In this document: positions 1 to 11,500 of the stretch, one piece after another | How the letters are laid out: the number at the start of each line of letters is the position of its first letter | How positions within the stretch are numbered: position 1 is the first letter of the stretch | Assembly: GCA_963969395.1 (NCBI GenBank) | Contig: OZ017797.1 | Span: 36,146,001-36,210,000, forward strand | DNA: 64,000 nucleotides | DNA from: Pseudoscleropodium purum | Lineage: Eukaryota; Streptophyta; Bryopsida; Hypnales; Brachytheciaceae | Reading direction: 5' to 3' | Notes under the pieces: generated by a model | What the model was told of the DNA's origin: nothing | The model's input: the letters and a program-made list of their open reading frames with translations, nothing else | Databases searched by the model: none | Made by a program: the position numbers and the translations under genes

Positions 1-442
1 ATTATGTATACATCTCCAGAGTTAGTTTTATACCTATATAGAAAAAACGCTTTTAAAACCAAACTTTGTTTCTTAATAACTTTTGCATACAGTATCTAAA
101 TGCGATGTCTACTAGTTATATTGGAACCTCCTTTCACTTGCCAACAAGAACATATGAAAAATAATAATAGTATATAGGCTCAATAGTAAAAAGTGGTGAT
201 TTGGGGAGTACCTACTTTAACCTTGTAAGGATGGGCCGGTCTCCACTAAAATCATCATTTTCTAATACCGTGGAAATCAATCGCTTAAAAAATGGAAAAG
301 TATTCATTGGAAGTCAAACTATTGTAGAAGAAGTTCCTTTTTCACAACAAAACATGGAGGATGAATAGTTGAACTTCTATCCTGTGTAGAAGAATTCGTC
401 ATCATCCATTGGACACTTAGTGTCCGTGGTGGCCTTACAAGG
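1..442 (+). repeat. AT-rich flank with a dispersed repeat (family R2) at about 212-442
   Basis: No coding sequence is visible. From about 212 the sequence matches two other plus-strand copies near 8296-8545 and 8820-9060. Shared landmarks are a run meaning 'cattggaagtcaaa', then 'attgtagaaga', then 'gatgaatagttg'. A minus-strand copy around 27640-27743 and 32930-33060 was split by the copia element. The right edge at 443 abuts a TIR element. Confidence 0.55.
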
Positions 443-1373
443 TTAACCCCTAAAGTTCTTTGACTAAATTTTCAACAAAAATGCTTAAAAACTGCCATTT
501 CTAAGACACATATCAAAAAAAAAAATTTAACATTCTTGGACACATCCAATTGTAGGATCTTGTAGTATGATAATTCGAAAATATGTGGAAAAAATTTCAG
601 AAATTCCCACCTTGTAGATTGCAAGATATTAGCGTTTCAATTGACAAAAAGCCTTTTTTCGGCCCTGCAAAAAACCAGGCAGCTGCATTTCACAAGGTCA
701 CATTTGTATGAAAAAATTTCCAAAATGGTTGCAACTCTTTGGATTCATTCTTCAAGGCAAGTTGGCTAAATGCTTGAAAATTTTCAGATCATTTGAAATT
801 GTAAATCATATAGGAAAAAAACAGTAAGTAGAAAGAAGTAAAGAATGATTCAAAATACTAAATTGTTAACAATCTAATTATGCAATTGAAAAAAGTCAAT
901 CTCAATGGTTGTAATGTTTTAATAAACTATATTCACCCAATAGTTTTATTTTTTCTAAAAATATTGGAAATGAAGTTCAATAAAGGACTTCAAAGTTTAT
1001 TTTGGAGTAGAAAATCCATGACCACCTCACAAACTAAAACACCTCATAACTTTTGACTCATTGATCAAAATGGAATGATTCAAAGCTTTCTATGTATATA
1101 TAAATCTAAAGAATTAATTTCAAATTTTTATTTTTGGAAAAAGTGATTTTTTGAGATCTGCCCGGATTGCTTGAGTTGAAAAACAAACTACATATTAGGC
1201 CATAACTTTTGACTCATATTTTCAAATGTCTTGAAATTTGTGCCCATGAAAGATGTTCCTCACCTACACCTTCTATTAAAAAATGGGCCAAAAATATGAA
1301 AATCTCTGCTCACATGCACCTATCCAAAAAAGTTATGTTGCCAAAAAATGCACCTTGGTCCTTTAGGGGTTAA
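443..1373. mobile_element. Unit A: ~0.93 kb non-coding TIR element, ends TTAACCCCTAAAG / CTTTAGGGGTTAA
   Basis: Positions 443-455 (TTAACCCCTAAAG) are the exact reverse complement of 1361-1373 (CTTTAGGGGTTAA). The interior is AT-rich, has no usable ORF and resembles units B, C, D, E and F elsewhere in the window. If TTAA is the target duplication, the element proper is CCCCTAAAG...CTTTAGGGG, the general layout of TTAA-targeting (piggyBac-like) elements. That assignment is inference: no transposase is seen. Confidence 0.6.
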
Positions 1374-2217
1374 TAACCTATTCACCGCTAGCAAAGCTCA
1401 TCGGTCATCTAATACTCCATACAGAACCTTCCCAAACGCTGCTCCCGCCATTTCAATTCCAGAATGCTGAAGACTCCCGAAGTGCAGCTGATCTGGTCCT
1501 TTTTTTCAATTGTTTTTCTATTCCTCAAGCTGTTCAATTCACCAGGACTATCGTCGGTATCCTACGTTCACTACTGTACAAAAAAGCTCCAGACTTCTCC
1601 ATCCTCCTTCCTCCTATTTTCAGTTGGTTGCTTGACTTGCCCTTCATTCGTGAACTGAAAATAAATTCAAGGAAACAAGGAAAATGAAAGTGGGAGATGA
1701 TGCATGAGTGAGTCTATTTCCGTCGTCTGCACGAGCGCGGCATAGTTACTCCGAAGCAGGTCAGTGGTTCATGCCGGAGAAGTTAACGGAGACTCCGCAC
1801 TGTCCGCAGGCCGCAAGGAGCTAAAGATAATTGATACTAATATCTTAGCTCAATTTAGCCCTGCGACTTGCGAAATCCTCCATTTGCAGCCATCTGGGTC
1901 ATTGGGCTCCATCAATAATGAGTCAGCGTCGCCGTTGCAAAACACCCTTGCGGTCTCCAAAATTAGCCTCTTCGTGCTGACCTTCAGGTCTCCTTTTTGC
2001 CTCAACCTCATCACTGCACGTCTGCTGCTGCAACAGTGCAACTGCTCGGAAGGCGGCAACTCGGCAGCCACTCTCCATAAAGAGCATCCAGCAAAGCAGA
2101 CTGGCAATTTAGATTATTAAACTCTTTTTTGAAGAGAAAGAGAAAGGCAAGTTCAATTCAAAACAGACGTACAGTACTCAGAGGAGAGAATCGGCCTCCA
2201 AGAACTGAGGACATACA
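1374..2217. other. Less AT-rich island without a confident gene
   Basis: Base composition rises here, especially at 1680-2110, as in the gene islands. Both strands have short open frames: + 1764-2120, and - 2107-1850, whose first true ATG reads MRLRQKGDLKVSTKRL. Neither is recognisable and neither has a convincing splice partner. It could be a first exon, a promoter or a non-coding transcript. A possible donor (AAG|GTAGGT) lies near 2220. Confidence 0.3.
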
Positions 2218-2440
2218 ACTAAGGTAGGTACACCCCCCCCCAACCGACACTGATTGCTACTGTGCCTGATTACTATTATTAGGCTTTTAATTTATTATTT
2301 TGAATATCTTCTTATTAGCAAGTGAAAGGACGTTCCAATGCACCAAAGAATGCAACATTTGGATATTGTATGCAAGAGTTATGAAGGAACAAAGTTTGAT
2401 TCTAAAAATGTTTCTTCCACATACTTAAAGCCTGTTTGCA
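2218..2440 (+). repeat. Repeat module R6, copy 1, with a short conserved open frame
   Basis: This stretch matches 63187-63395 near the other end of the window in the same orientation. Both copies read LLASER-x-FQ-x-T followed by IWILYA and KEQSL in one frame, though this copy stops soon after FLPHT. It is probably a piece of a dispersed element rather than a host gene. Confidence 0.5.
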
Positions 2441-2519
2441 TTGGGGGGCCCGACTAAGGGTGGAACTCCATGCACCAATCTTGAAGATCCAGTCTAGTTC
2501 ATATCATGCTATCCACAAC

Positions 2520-2830
2520 TCTATATGTCCTAGAAAAGGAGTATTTCAACGTTTTTATTTCTAACTAATTAATTATAGTGAAATGTAAAAATTTTAAAAA
2601 TTGGCAATTGATGAGGACATGATGGTGATGAGATTTCACCAAAAGAATGAACTTCAAACCATCTTCTATGTTCAAAAGTGCGCTTGCCATGGAACCCCTT
2701 TTTTGGCCTATTTGGACAAACATGAACAACATAAATAATGTATTTTGTTGATGCCCTTCACATGGAACATGTCCAACTAGTGTGGGAATAGACCACCAAA
2801 ATTTTAATTGTACATCATTAAATTTGGGTA
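2520..2830 (+). repeat. Dispersed repeat R4, copy 1
   Basis: The sequence around the 'gatgagatttcaccaaaag' stretch and the surrounding ~300 bp recurs in reverse orientation at about 52120-52460 and 57770-58030. A (TA)n(AG)n microsatellite lies ~220 bp downstream here. An equivalent tract lies ~210 bp from the 57.8 kb copy, so the microsatellite seems to belong to the repeat unit. Confidence 0.55.
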
Positions 2831-3049
2831 CTCTTTAGTACAAAAAAACAAAAAACATTGAAGGTGTGACAAATTAGAGAAATTAACTTTAAAATCTTTT
2901 TTTAAATTTAAAAAAAAAAAATAAGTGATACAATTGCAATCAAAACATCCAGAAATAGATTTTTTGCTTTTGAGATTGGTTTTAAAATTCAAAAGTCATA
3001 GCTTGAACAAATCTAGTTTTACAAAACACTACCAAAAATGGACACTCCA

Positions 3050-3079
3050 TATATATATCTATATCTATATCTATATATA

Positions 3080-3157
<78 letters not shown>

Positions 3158-3173
3158 TAGAGAGAGAGAGAGA
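3050..3173. repeat. Compound microsatellite (TA)n / (AG)n
   Basis: TA-rich units interrupted by CTA (3050-3116) pass directly into an AG tract with two GATA interruptions. The open frame across it is low-complexity translation and is not a gene. Confidence 0.95.
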
Positions 3174-4395
3174 ACTACATGCAAATTTTTATTTATTAAA
3201 AAAGTTATTTTCCAAGAATTTTTTTGAGTTGCCCAGCCTACCTACGTAGCAATGAAATATGCATATCACAAAATAACTTTCAAACCATGTAGTTAGTTTC
3301 AATTGATATGAAGTTCATCGTAAAATATGAAGACATTTGCAATAGGACCCAATATGCCCAAAAATGTATACACTTTGGATATTTCTATATTTGATTTTCA
3401 TAAAAACTATTCTAGTATAGAAAGTTCACTTTGAAAGGAAAAATGTAGAAAAGAATTTTTAATTGTCGAGATCAATCCTTATAGATGCCACCTCCCCTCT
3501 TATTATTTTTTTCAATTTTATATAGTTAGTAAGTTTTTTTTGCATAGCTAGAACAACCATTCTTTGACTTGACCTATTTGTTCCATCATGTGCAATGAAA
3601 GGTCCCTCGTGTTTTGTTAAAAAACTAAATATAATACAATTACCTCTATTCTTTCAAGTATTCCAACCATAAATTTATTTTTAGGGTTTATCAAATTATT
3701 TTAGAATTTGCTCTAAATTGAACAAAGATCCAATATTTTGACAAGTTTTATCAATTTAAAAAAAAATGTAATTGTACGAATTCAAACTATTTATGTTAGA
3801 GATCACATAAGAAATGAAAATACAACAATAATGCTTATGGATTGAAAGACTATAATGTTTGGTTATAAGGGAGTTAAAGGTGTGAAAGTAATTTGAAGTC
3901 TTTGAATCTTTTTTTTACATGTCAAATCTAAAAGTCACCCAAAAAAATGAGGTTGATATACATAATATGCATAATCCCAATCAATTTATGGTTTCCTCAA
4001 AATCTACTCTACAATATTTTAAAATGAATTTCAATTGTGATTTTATCTCCAAGATTTAGTGTGCTTGAGGCTCATTTTCAAAAGTCTCCAACATTAGAAA
4101 ATCAAGATTTGCAATGGACACTCTTGCAAGGAAAATCTTAATTATTAATTTTCAAAATCAGATTTCTAAAAATCGATTCAAACCCCCTTTTGCATAAGGA
4201 TCTCCAATAGTACAAAAACATAATCGAGAGACTCATGGTTTTGGAAACTTTACTATAACAAACAAAAATAAACAAAACAAACAACCTAATTTAAAGTATG
4301 TACTAGTGTGCCATATGTCATTGCCACAACAAAAATAAAAGTAAAGTAAAAGTGATTTTCAAATTAAAAAATAACTCATGAGTTCATAACTTTCA
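3174..4395. repeat. AT-rich repeat mosaic including family R7 (about 3650-4200)
   Basis: No gene is visible. About 3650-4200 matches 33440-33930 in reverse complement; shared landmarks are 'ggattgaaaga.tataatgtttg' and a stretch about 250 bp further on. The part at 3180-3450 resembles the right half of the unit A family. Confidence 0.45.
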
Positions 4396-5468
4396 CACTG
4401 ACTAGAAGAAAATGAGGAATTTTGCAACTGCAATGTCCAACTTGTTTTGTAATTGCATAGGGTATTTGCAACTAGGTGACAATTTGGAGCCCGTAGTTGT
4501 GGTGAATAAGTTGCATTAATTGCAGTCTAGTCGTGGGTTTTTTTGTCATCCAATAGCATGGAAAGAATTTTATTGACCTTTGCAACTTGTAGATTTGTAG
4601 GTTTTAAAATATTAATCTCAATGATTTTTAGGATTCAAAATTTTATATCTACCTTTTTTTAGATTTTTGAATTTCAAATGCACTTTCTCTCTAGATTTTA
4701 AAAATTCAATTTCATAGATTTTAAAATTTCTTGAATTTTAATTATTTTTTATTTCTATAGATTGTAGAAATCTTAGAATCCTATCAAAGAAATTCATTGT
4801 GAGTATAAGACTACAACAATTTATGAGCATTAGAGGATTTTTTGTAGCTATAGAGGGTTGCAAGTTCCCCTGGTTGCTACTGTTGGAGGAACAACCTTGT
4901 AGTTGCTGCCTGACATGGCACTGTGATAGCCACGTCAACCCCCCCCAAAAAAAATTCAAAATTTTTTTTCCTACTTTTTTTCAATTATAAGTTTAAAGAA
5001 AATTTTTTAAAAAATTTTAAAAATCAAAACTAACAACAAGAATAGGGTCAAGGGAACAAGCCTGAAACGGCCCTCCCAACCCCCTAGATTTCCTCTAATG
5101 TCTTGTATGTCTAATTTAATGTTATTCTTTACAATTGATATTGGACAATTGATACAAGACAAATGTGAATGAAATATGAAAGCAATTAGGAAACAACTAG
5201 TGTGCAACTAGAAAGCAACTAAGAAACAACTATGGTCATTTTAGAGTTGTATGATAGTTGTATAGACCACTAGTTATTTCCTAGTCAGTTTTTGCAACTA
5301 TAAAATGATTATTTTGCAACTAAAACAATGTATCAATGTTGTAAAACGACAACATAAAACAATTACATTATATTTGGTGCTAATAGAGAGGATTTGAGTT
5401 GCATGATAGTTGTGTAGGACACTAGTTGCATAATAGTCAGTTGTGCAAGACATATTTTTCTTCTAGTG
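4396..5468. mobile_element. CACTA-like non-autonomous element
   Basis: The left edge carries CACTGACTAGAAGAAAA (4396 on) and the right edge TTTTTCTTCTAGTG (to 5468), whose reverse complement is CACTAGAAGAAAAA. CACTA ends are typical of En/Spm elements. Dense TTGCAACTA/TAGTTGCAA motifs near both ends look like CACTA subterminal repeats. The left end seems to carry a 4 bp insertion. The 3 bp target duplication is not clear. There is no transposase ORF. Confidence 0.45.
4850..5100 (+). repeat. Internal module duplicated at about 5660-5915
   Basis: A ~250 bp module with 'gcaagttccc', 'gcctgacatggca', a 'gccacgtca' box, an A/T stretch and a 'ccctcccaacccc...cctctaatg' end occurs here and again at about 5660-5915 in the same orientation. 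The second copy lies outside the CACTA-like element's right end. Confidence 0.5.
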
Positions 5469-6369
5469 TTCAAAGTTAGCCTCTAGAGGACCTATTGACT
5501 ATTCAAAATCTCCAATAGTTGTTTGTAGAATTTTGACAGAAGGTGTTAATATGTACCTCTTTGATTGGAAGATAATTTTATGGGATCAAATTAGAATTTC
5601 CAAACAAAAGTTATGTTGTCATAAACTTTTGGAGCAACTTGGGCAACTTCAAGTAACCATTAAAAGATATTTAGTTGCTTTGGAGAGCTACAAGTTCCTT
5701 GAGGTTTTCAGACTTTGAAAACTTACTACACCTCTTGCCTGACATGGCATAGCAATTGCCACGTCATTAAATAAATAATTAAATTTTCAACTTTTTTTTT
5801 TCATTTTTTCATTTTAAAGTTTTTTTTGAGAGTGGTTGTTCTCTTGTTGCCGAAGGAACAACAATAGGACAACTCTAAAGCAACACTCCCAGCCCCCCCA
5901 AAATCCTCTAATGATTTGCAAATATATTTTTCTACTTCTAAAATTTGTTAGGTATATAAATAACATGATATAGGATGCAATTGTCAAAAACAATTCATGT
6001 ATACTTCAAAAAGCTCACTCTAGAAGGAATTAACGTTTGTTGACCCTATTCACTAAGGTTAGAAAAAATCTGTCTATAAAGTTCAACCCTTGTAATCTTT
6101 CAATCTATGGAATCAAAATTTCTAAATTACTTTTCCACATTCTACAAGTGTAGTCTAGTACTACAAATTTGCATGGTTGAATTTCAAAAACAAAAATTTC
6201 CTTTGTCATTTTATCCCACTGCCCCCCCCAAATGATAGTTCTTGATCATTTATGTCTGGAATGTGTTTGGTCCTTCAAGGGTTGAACAAAACATGTAAAA
6301 GTGGACAATGATTTTTACATGTGTCTCTTACTTTTTTCAAATTGTTGTTTAATGCTTTCAAAATGCTAG
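5469..6369. other. AT-rich intergenic segment holding the second copy of the above module
   Basis: Apart from the 5660-5915 module copy nothing coding is visible. Short ORFs here are of the size expected by chance in AT-rich DNA. Confidence 0.4.
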
Positions 6370-7312
6370 TTAATTCCTAAAGTTTTTAGACTTTGTTTGG
6401 GTCATCAAAAATGGTCCAAAATAGCTATATGTAGTACAAGTACCAAATTCTAGAAAAAAACATTTTTGGATACATATTAATATCTATAGGGTCTTGTAGT
6501 ACACTAGTTTCAGAAGATGTAGAAATAATTTCAAAATTTTCCACCATGTAGATTGCATATACTAGTGTTTGAATTGACAAAAGTAATTTTTTGGCCTTGC
6601 AAAAACCTAGGCAGCTACACTTCACAAAGTTAGTTTTGTATGAAAAAATGTCCCAAATGGTGCTGCTTCTTTTGATTCATTCTTCAAGAATACTTTGTTA
6701 CACACTTGAAAAAAATGAGATCATTTGGAATTGTACAACACATAGGAAAAATAGTGAGTAGAAAGTAGTAGAGAATGATTCAAAATACTAACATTGTTAA
6801 GAATTAATTTATGGAATTGGAAAATGTAAATCTTAATGATTGCAATATTGTAATAAATAGTCTGCCTTCTATGATAATATCTTTTTCAAAAACTATTGAA
6901 AATGAGTTAAATAAAAGACTTCAAACCTCCATTTTAGAGTAGAGAATCTATAACTATATGCAAATTAGAACTCTCGTAACTTTCATCTCATAGATTAGAA
7001 TGGAATGATTCAAAGCTTTCAATATAAACATAAATCTAGAAAATCAATTTCAAATTTTTATTTTTTAAATAAAATATTTAAAAAAATTGCTTTAGTTGCC
7101 CAATTTGCTCACCGAGCAATGAAAATTACATATCATACAATAACTTTTTAACCATGTAGTCAAAAAGTTAAGGAAATTCTTATGCCTTAAAGTTATTCCT
7201 CAGACACACATTGTGTGAAAATTTCAAAGTAAAAAATTAAAAATTCCATTTACAATAAGCTGCCCAAAATCTCTATATTGCTTTAAAATGTTATACGGTC
7301 TTTTAGGGTGAA
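6370..7312. mobile_element. Unit B: second ~0.94 kb TIR element of the unit A family
   Basis: It begins TTAATTCCTAAAG (6370-6382) and ends CTTTTAGGGTGAA (7300-7312), an imperfect inverted pair. The interior aligns with unit A throughout, for example 'ggatcttgtagta', 'gattgcaagata' and 'gattcaaaatacta'. It has no ORF. The terminal repeats are more decayed than in unit A. Confidence 0.6.
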
Positions 7313-8295
7313 TCCTTAGAGGATGGTCCCCTATGACCAAGGTAGTCACCAAAATGCTCTAATTACTATATTAATAAATCCATTTTTAATTTCTACAATT
7401 ATTAGGAAGTCATCTATTGGCCACTTTAGGTCCTCAAAACCCTTCATGGGTTAACCTTCTAAAGTTGCGTGGATATTAAATGTCTTGATAGATGACTTCA
7501 CTTTAGATTGTAGGATGGGTAAAAAAATTTCATTCAAATTTTTAGTTGCAAATTGTATTGCAAATTATATTGCAAATCACTCATAATTTATGGTATTATT
7601 GACTTTTCTAAAGAAGATTCTTAATCCACTGGTCAACCTTGTAGTGTATTTTAGCCATTTCTTGCTATTTAATATTGATGTGAATTTCAAGTATAAAAAT
7701 GATGTTTTTTGAATTTGGATTCAACTAATGAAATGAAGCTTATCAAGTGCAGTTTCTATTACAATTATAAATTTTTGAAAATTTGGTGAATTCAATATTT
7801 TACACTAGTATGAACTTTGGACCTATAACCATGGTTTGTTGATTGTTTAATTTTAGAGTGACAAGATAACCTTAATTTATACCATGATGTTCTACACTAT
7901 AAAATATGTCTATGGTGAAAATTTCAAATTTTTGGAATATATTCTATATTTGATATGAAGTCTCTTCATTTTCTTCTTAAAAATTCATTGTAAATCCAAA
8001 TTTTTTTCCCAAACAATTTGAAATTTAAGACTTGTTGACATATGACTTCATCTCTGAAAAATAAAAATAAAATTTTTCATTTGTATCTAATTGCAAAATA
8101 GTAGGAAATAAAGTGATGGATAGATAACCTTGGTATTTAGTGGTCAAGGGTCGTCATGATCCAAAGGGTCCAATGGATGACTTGATTGTTCAATGTAGAA
8201 ACAAAAATGCACCTATTCATTCAATAATTGGAGCATTTTGGTGACAACCTTGATACCATCTTTTGGATACATAGTGACAAACTTTTACAATTCAT
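7313..8295. repeat. AT-rich mosaic with family R3 at about 7313-7480
   Basis: The segment around 'tatgaccaaggtagtcaccaaaat' recurs at about 34330-34450 and 34530-34680. The rest has no recognisable coding sequence or element end. Confidence 0.45.
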
Positions 8296-9060
8296 TAACC
8301 TTTAAAAAGACAAGTTGGTCATTGAGAAAATCATTTGTTTGGTACCATATGAATTGTTGGCTTAAGAAAATGCAAAAGTACTCATTGGAAGTCAAATCAT
8401 TGTAGAAGACCTCCCCTTTTCACACAAAATTTCAATAGGATGAATAATTGCACTTTTGTTGTGCATGGAAAGACTTTTTGTCATTCATTAGCCAAAAAAT
8501 GTCCATAGTGTCATTTGATGTCCTTGTTAAATCCCTCCTATATTTGTATTTTTTAGGGAGCAATTGGGACTACAATAGATATGTAATATAAAAGATTGTT
8601 ATATATATTTCATATCTATATGGATCTGTATCCATGTTTTGTATGATTTTGTATATATTCCATACATGTATTTTTTATATAGTATTCTATTTTAATATGT
8701 GGATTAATAGTAGGTAATCATATCTATATAAGTATCCATATCAAGGAAGATGAAAAGGGAAGGTCCAAATTTTTCTACTTCCTGATTGATGGCTCAAGTT
8801 CTCCAAAAAGAAACTTAACTCTTAAAAGATGAGCTGGTCACAATCAAAATCATTTATTTTGGTACCTTATGAATTGTCGATTTAAAAATATGCAAAAGCA
8901 CTTATTGAAAGTCAAAATAATATAGAAGATATCTCCTTTTAATACAAATTTCTAAAGATGAATAGTTGTACTTTTGTTTTATATAAAGAGATTTCTTGTC
9001 ATTCATCAACTGTAAAACAATTGTGACGTCATTCAAAGGTTAATGAATGGCTAAAGGGGT
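8296..9060 (+). repeat. Two further copies of family R2 (about 8296-8545 and 8820-9060)
   Basis: Both copies carry the order 'gagctggtca/aagttggtcatt', 'ttggtacc.tatgaattgt', 'attgtagaagac' and 'gatgaataattgcactttt'. They are useful as uninterrupted reference copies for the copia insertion site. Between them (8546-8819) the DNA is AT-rich without features. Confidence 0.55.
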
Positions 9061-11500
9061 TCAAAGGGGCTATAATTTTCCCTTTTAAAATCTATAACTA
9101 TGGATTTTTGATTGAGCGGGTCAAGTATGCATTAAAGTAATCTTTGAAAAAATTATATAAAAGTTGGCAAAGCTAAGGAAACATTACACATCACAAAGAA
9201 TATAAGGTAGTGCACACTCAATAATAGTTTGCACTTTTTTGGCATCCATTGATATGCCAAATGGAGATAGTTTATATCCCAACCCCACTCTACTTGATAT
9301 TGGTGAAATTCACATTTTCTAATTTTGCATAAAGGCCCATTTCTTTAAGTTTTAAAACAAACAAATGTATTTTTTATGGTCTACTTCATGGTTTAAAAAA
9401 AATTAAAATCACCACAAAGTTATCAAGACAATTAATTAGAAAATGCCATCTGTCATATGTTGAAACATGATGGGGGCATTCATGATTCATAAGTCCAAAT
9501 GGCATGATAAGATATTCGAAAAGACCATACCTTCTTTTGAAAAATATCTTCTATTTGTCACCTTCTTTAATGTGTACTAAATTGTAAGTGCCCGCAAATC
9601 AATCCTTATGTAAATTTTAGTTCCTCTAACACAATTCAACAAATTTAAAATTAAAGGTAAGAATTATTGATTTTTAATTTTTAATTTACTGAGGATTCTA
9701 TAATCCACACATATATGTAATGATCTATCTTTTTTCTTTACATTTAATATAGGTGCCCGAACATGTGATTTTGAATGTCAAATGAAATTCTTACCAAGAT
9801 TATCATCAATATACTTTTGTAATTCTAGAAGTTCATTTTTTGATAAGTTGCACATTGTTGTTCAAATGGTAGTTGAGTATTTTCTTGAAGATCAATAGCG
9901 CAATCATATGGTCAATGCTTTGGAAACATATTTGATTATTTTCCAAATACATTAGAAAAATCTTGATATTGACTAGGAATCTAACTATATGTTTTACAAT
10001 TTTCCTTTGTTTGTAAATTATAAATTGCAAAAGTTGTCTATTCTTTAGTTGCACACATAAAAGTTTGAGTTTCTACCATCAATTTTTTTGGAATTAAGTG
10101 CTTTTATTTTCATGATGAATTTTTTAAAATTGACCTTTTCTTAATTGACTTTTATTTTGCCATTGCCATTGATTCTTTTTAACAAAATCTTTTTTTATTG
10201 TACCTTGAAGCTCATTTTCAAGAGTCATTTCAACTATGTTACAAATTTTTGAAAATCTTAGTTCTTCCTTTAAACAATTTGTTTTGGGATTGTAAACTTC
10301 TACACAATTATAGTCCTAAATGTTTGGCAACTTAATGATATTGAATGTTATTTTCCACATGCAATCATCCAAACTAATATCTAATGGTTTAGATTCATTG
10401 ATTAAAATTTGGATTCACTAGTCCTACCATCAAGAAGTTCTACACATGCTAGTTTATTTCTAAATGTTGTTGACAATTTATATTTTTAATAAAATTTATT
10501 AATATCTGTAAAAAGAGTTGTAGCTCCAAAGTCTAGAAATGCATTGGCATAAATCTTCTTATCATTTTAAAAATTTAAATAGGAATTAAGAAAATATAGA
10601 ATTGGATTTGAAGTTATCAAATTAAAGGACCTTGAGTTGTGATTTTTCTACATAATTTAGTTATAAGGTACTTATTGAGACTCTACATTTGTCTTTTGGA
10701 TCAATCCATGTATTGAACTTGGTTTCTTGAACATGAAATTAGATTGGCTTTTTAGGGCAATTTGAAAGTTAGTGATTTTACTTTCACAATAAAAATATAG
10801 CCTATCTTTCTTTTGATGCTCTTTTTTTTGTATAATAGTAAGCCTTTAATTTGAGTGGTATTAATTTGCATAGGGTCATTTAATCTGAAGTCACTAATTT
10901 TATTATTTGAAAGTATTGTTAATGACGATACCATTGATGAATGATTAATTAAATGACTATTTTTTCTTGTCTTTTTAAAACTAGCTAATCATCTTATCTT
11001 ACACCTTTAGTGATGTCCTTTGATAAACAAGTAGCATCAATCAAAGTAAGTATCCTTTACATCTTCCCACAATCTCCATCGAAATTGACTAACAAGAGCC
11101 ATTTTTGACTACTAATCAACATTGCGCAATAATTATACAAATTCAAAGTTATAAATTGAGGTTGAACATTAGTTTTGATGCGAACTATTAATTTTTAGAT
11201 TTGTAACCTTTTTCTTACCTACCTCCTCTAAATAAGCAACAAATTCCTTTGTAAATCCTTCAAAATAATATAGTTATGGTGATTTTTTCTAAAATGGGAG
11301 AAAACCAATTCAAAGTTGTGCTAGTAAGTAATTTTCTAATTAATTCAACTTATGAGGCCAAGGTTGGATAACAAATTGGTTGCATAAAGTTAAATAATCA
11401 AATATAGTTTTCAAAACCTCAAAATTTTTGATGATCACTATTAGATTTTTAAAGAAAACTCAATTTAGGTTTTGTGTTACTTGTTCTTTGAGATGTAGAC
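9060..11500 (-). pseudogene. Ty3/gypsy retrotransposon relic (gag, protease, RT, partial RNase H)
   Basis: Minus-strand translation in shifting frames gives the domains in gypsy order. Gag has LNWFSPILEK (about 11.3 kb) and a ruined zinc-knuckle region (about 10.8 kb). A protease-like segment has FLDFGATTLF (about 10.5 kb). Reverse transcriptase has YIDDNLGKNFI, APILNVKKKDRSLHICVDYR and MTDGIF (about 9.95-9.45 kb). The RT C-terminus/RNase H connection has LYAKLEKCEFH and SMDAKKVQTI (about 9.3-9.1 kb). Many stops and frame changes show an old non-functional copy. Integrase and both LTRs are not seen. It ends against an R2 repeat, so it is truncated. Family assignment is firm from motif order; exact ends are approximate. 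Confidence 0.85.

Noticed and set aside
443..455. CCCTAAA as an interstitial telomere tract
   Set aside because: Only a single heptamer at each element end, with no tandem array; better explained as part of the inverted termini.
2925..3227. 100-codon frame with Tyr-Ile and Arg-Glu runs
   Set aside because: Pure translation of the TA/AG microsatellite.
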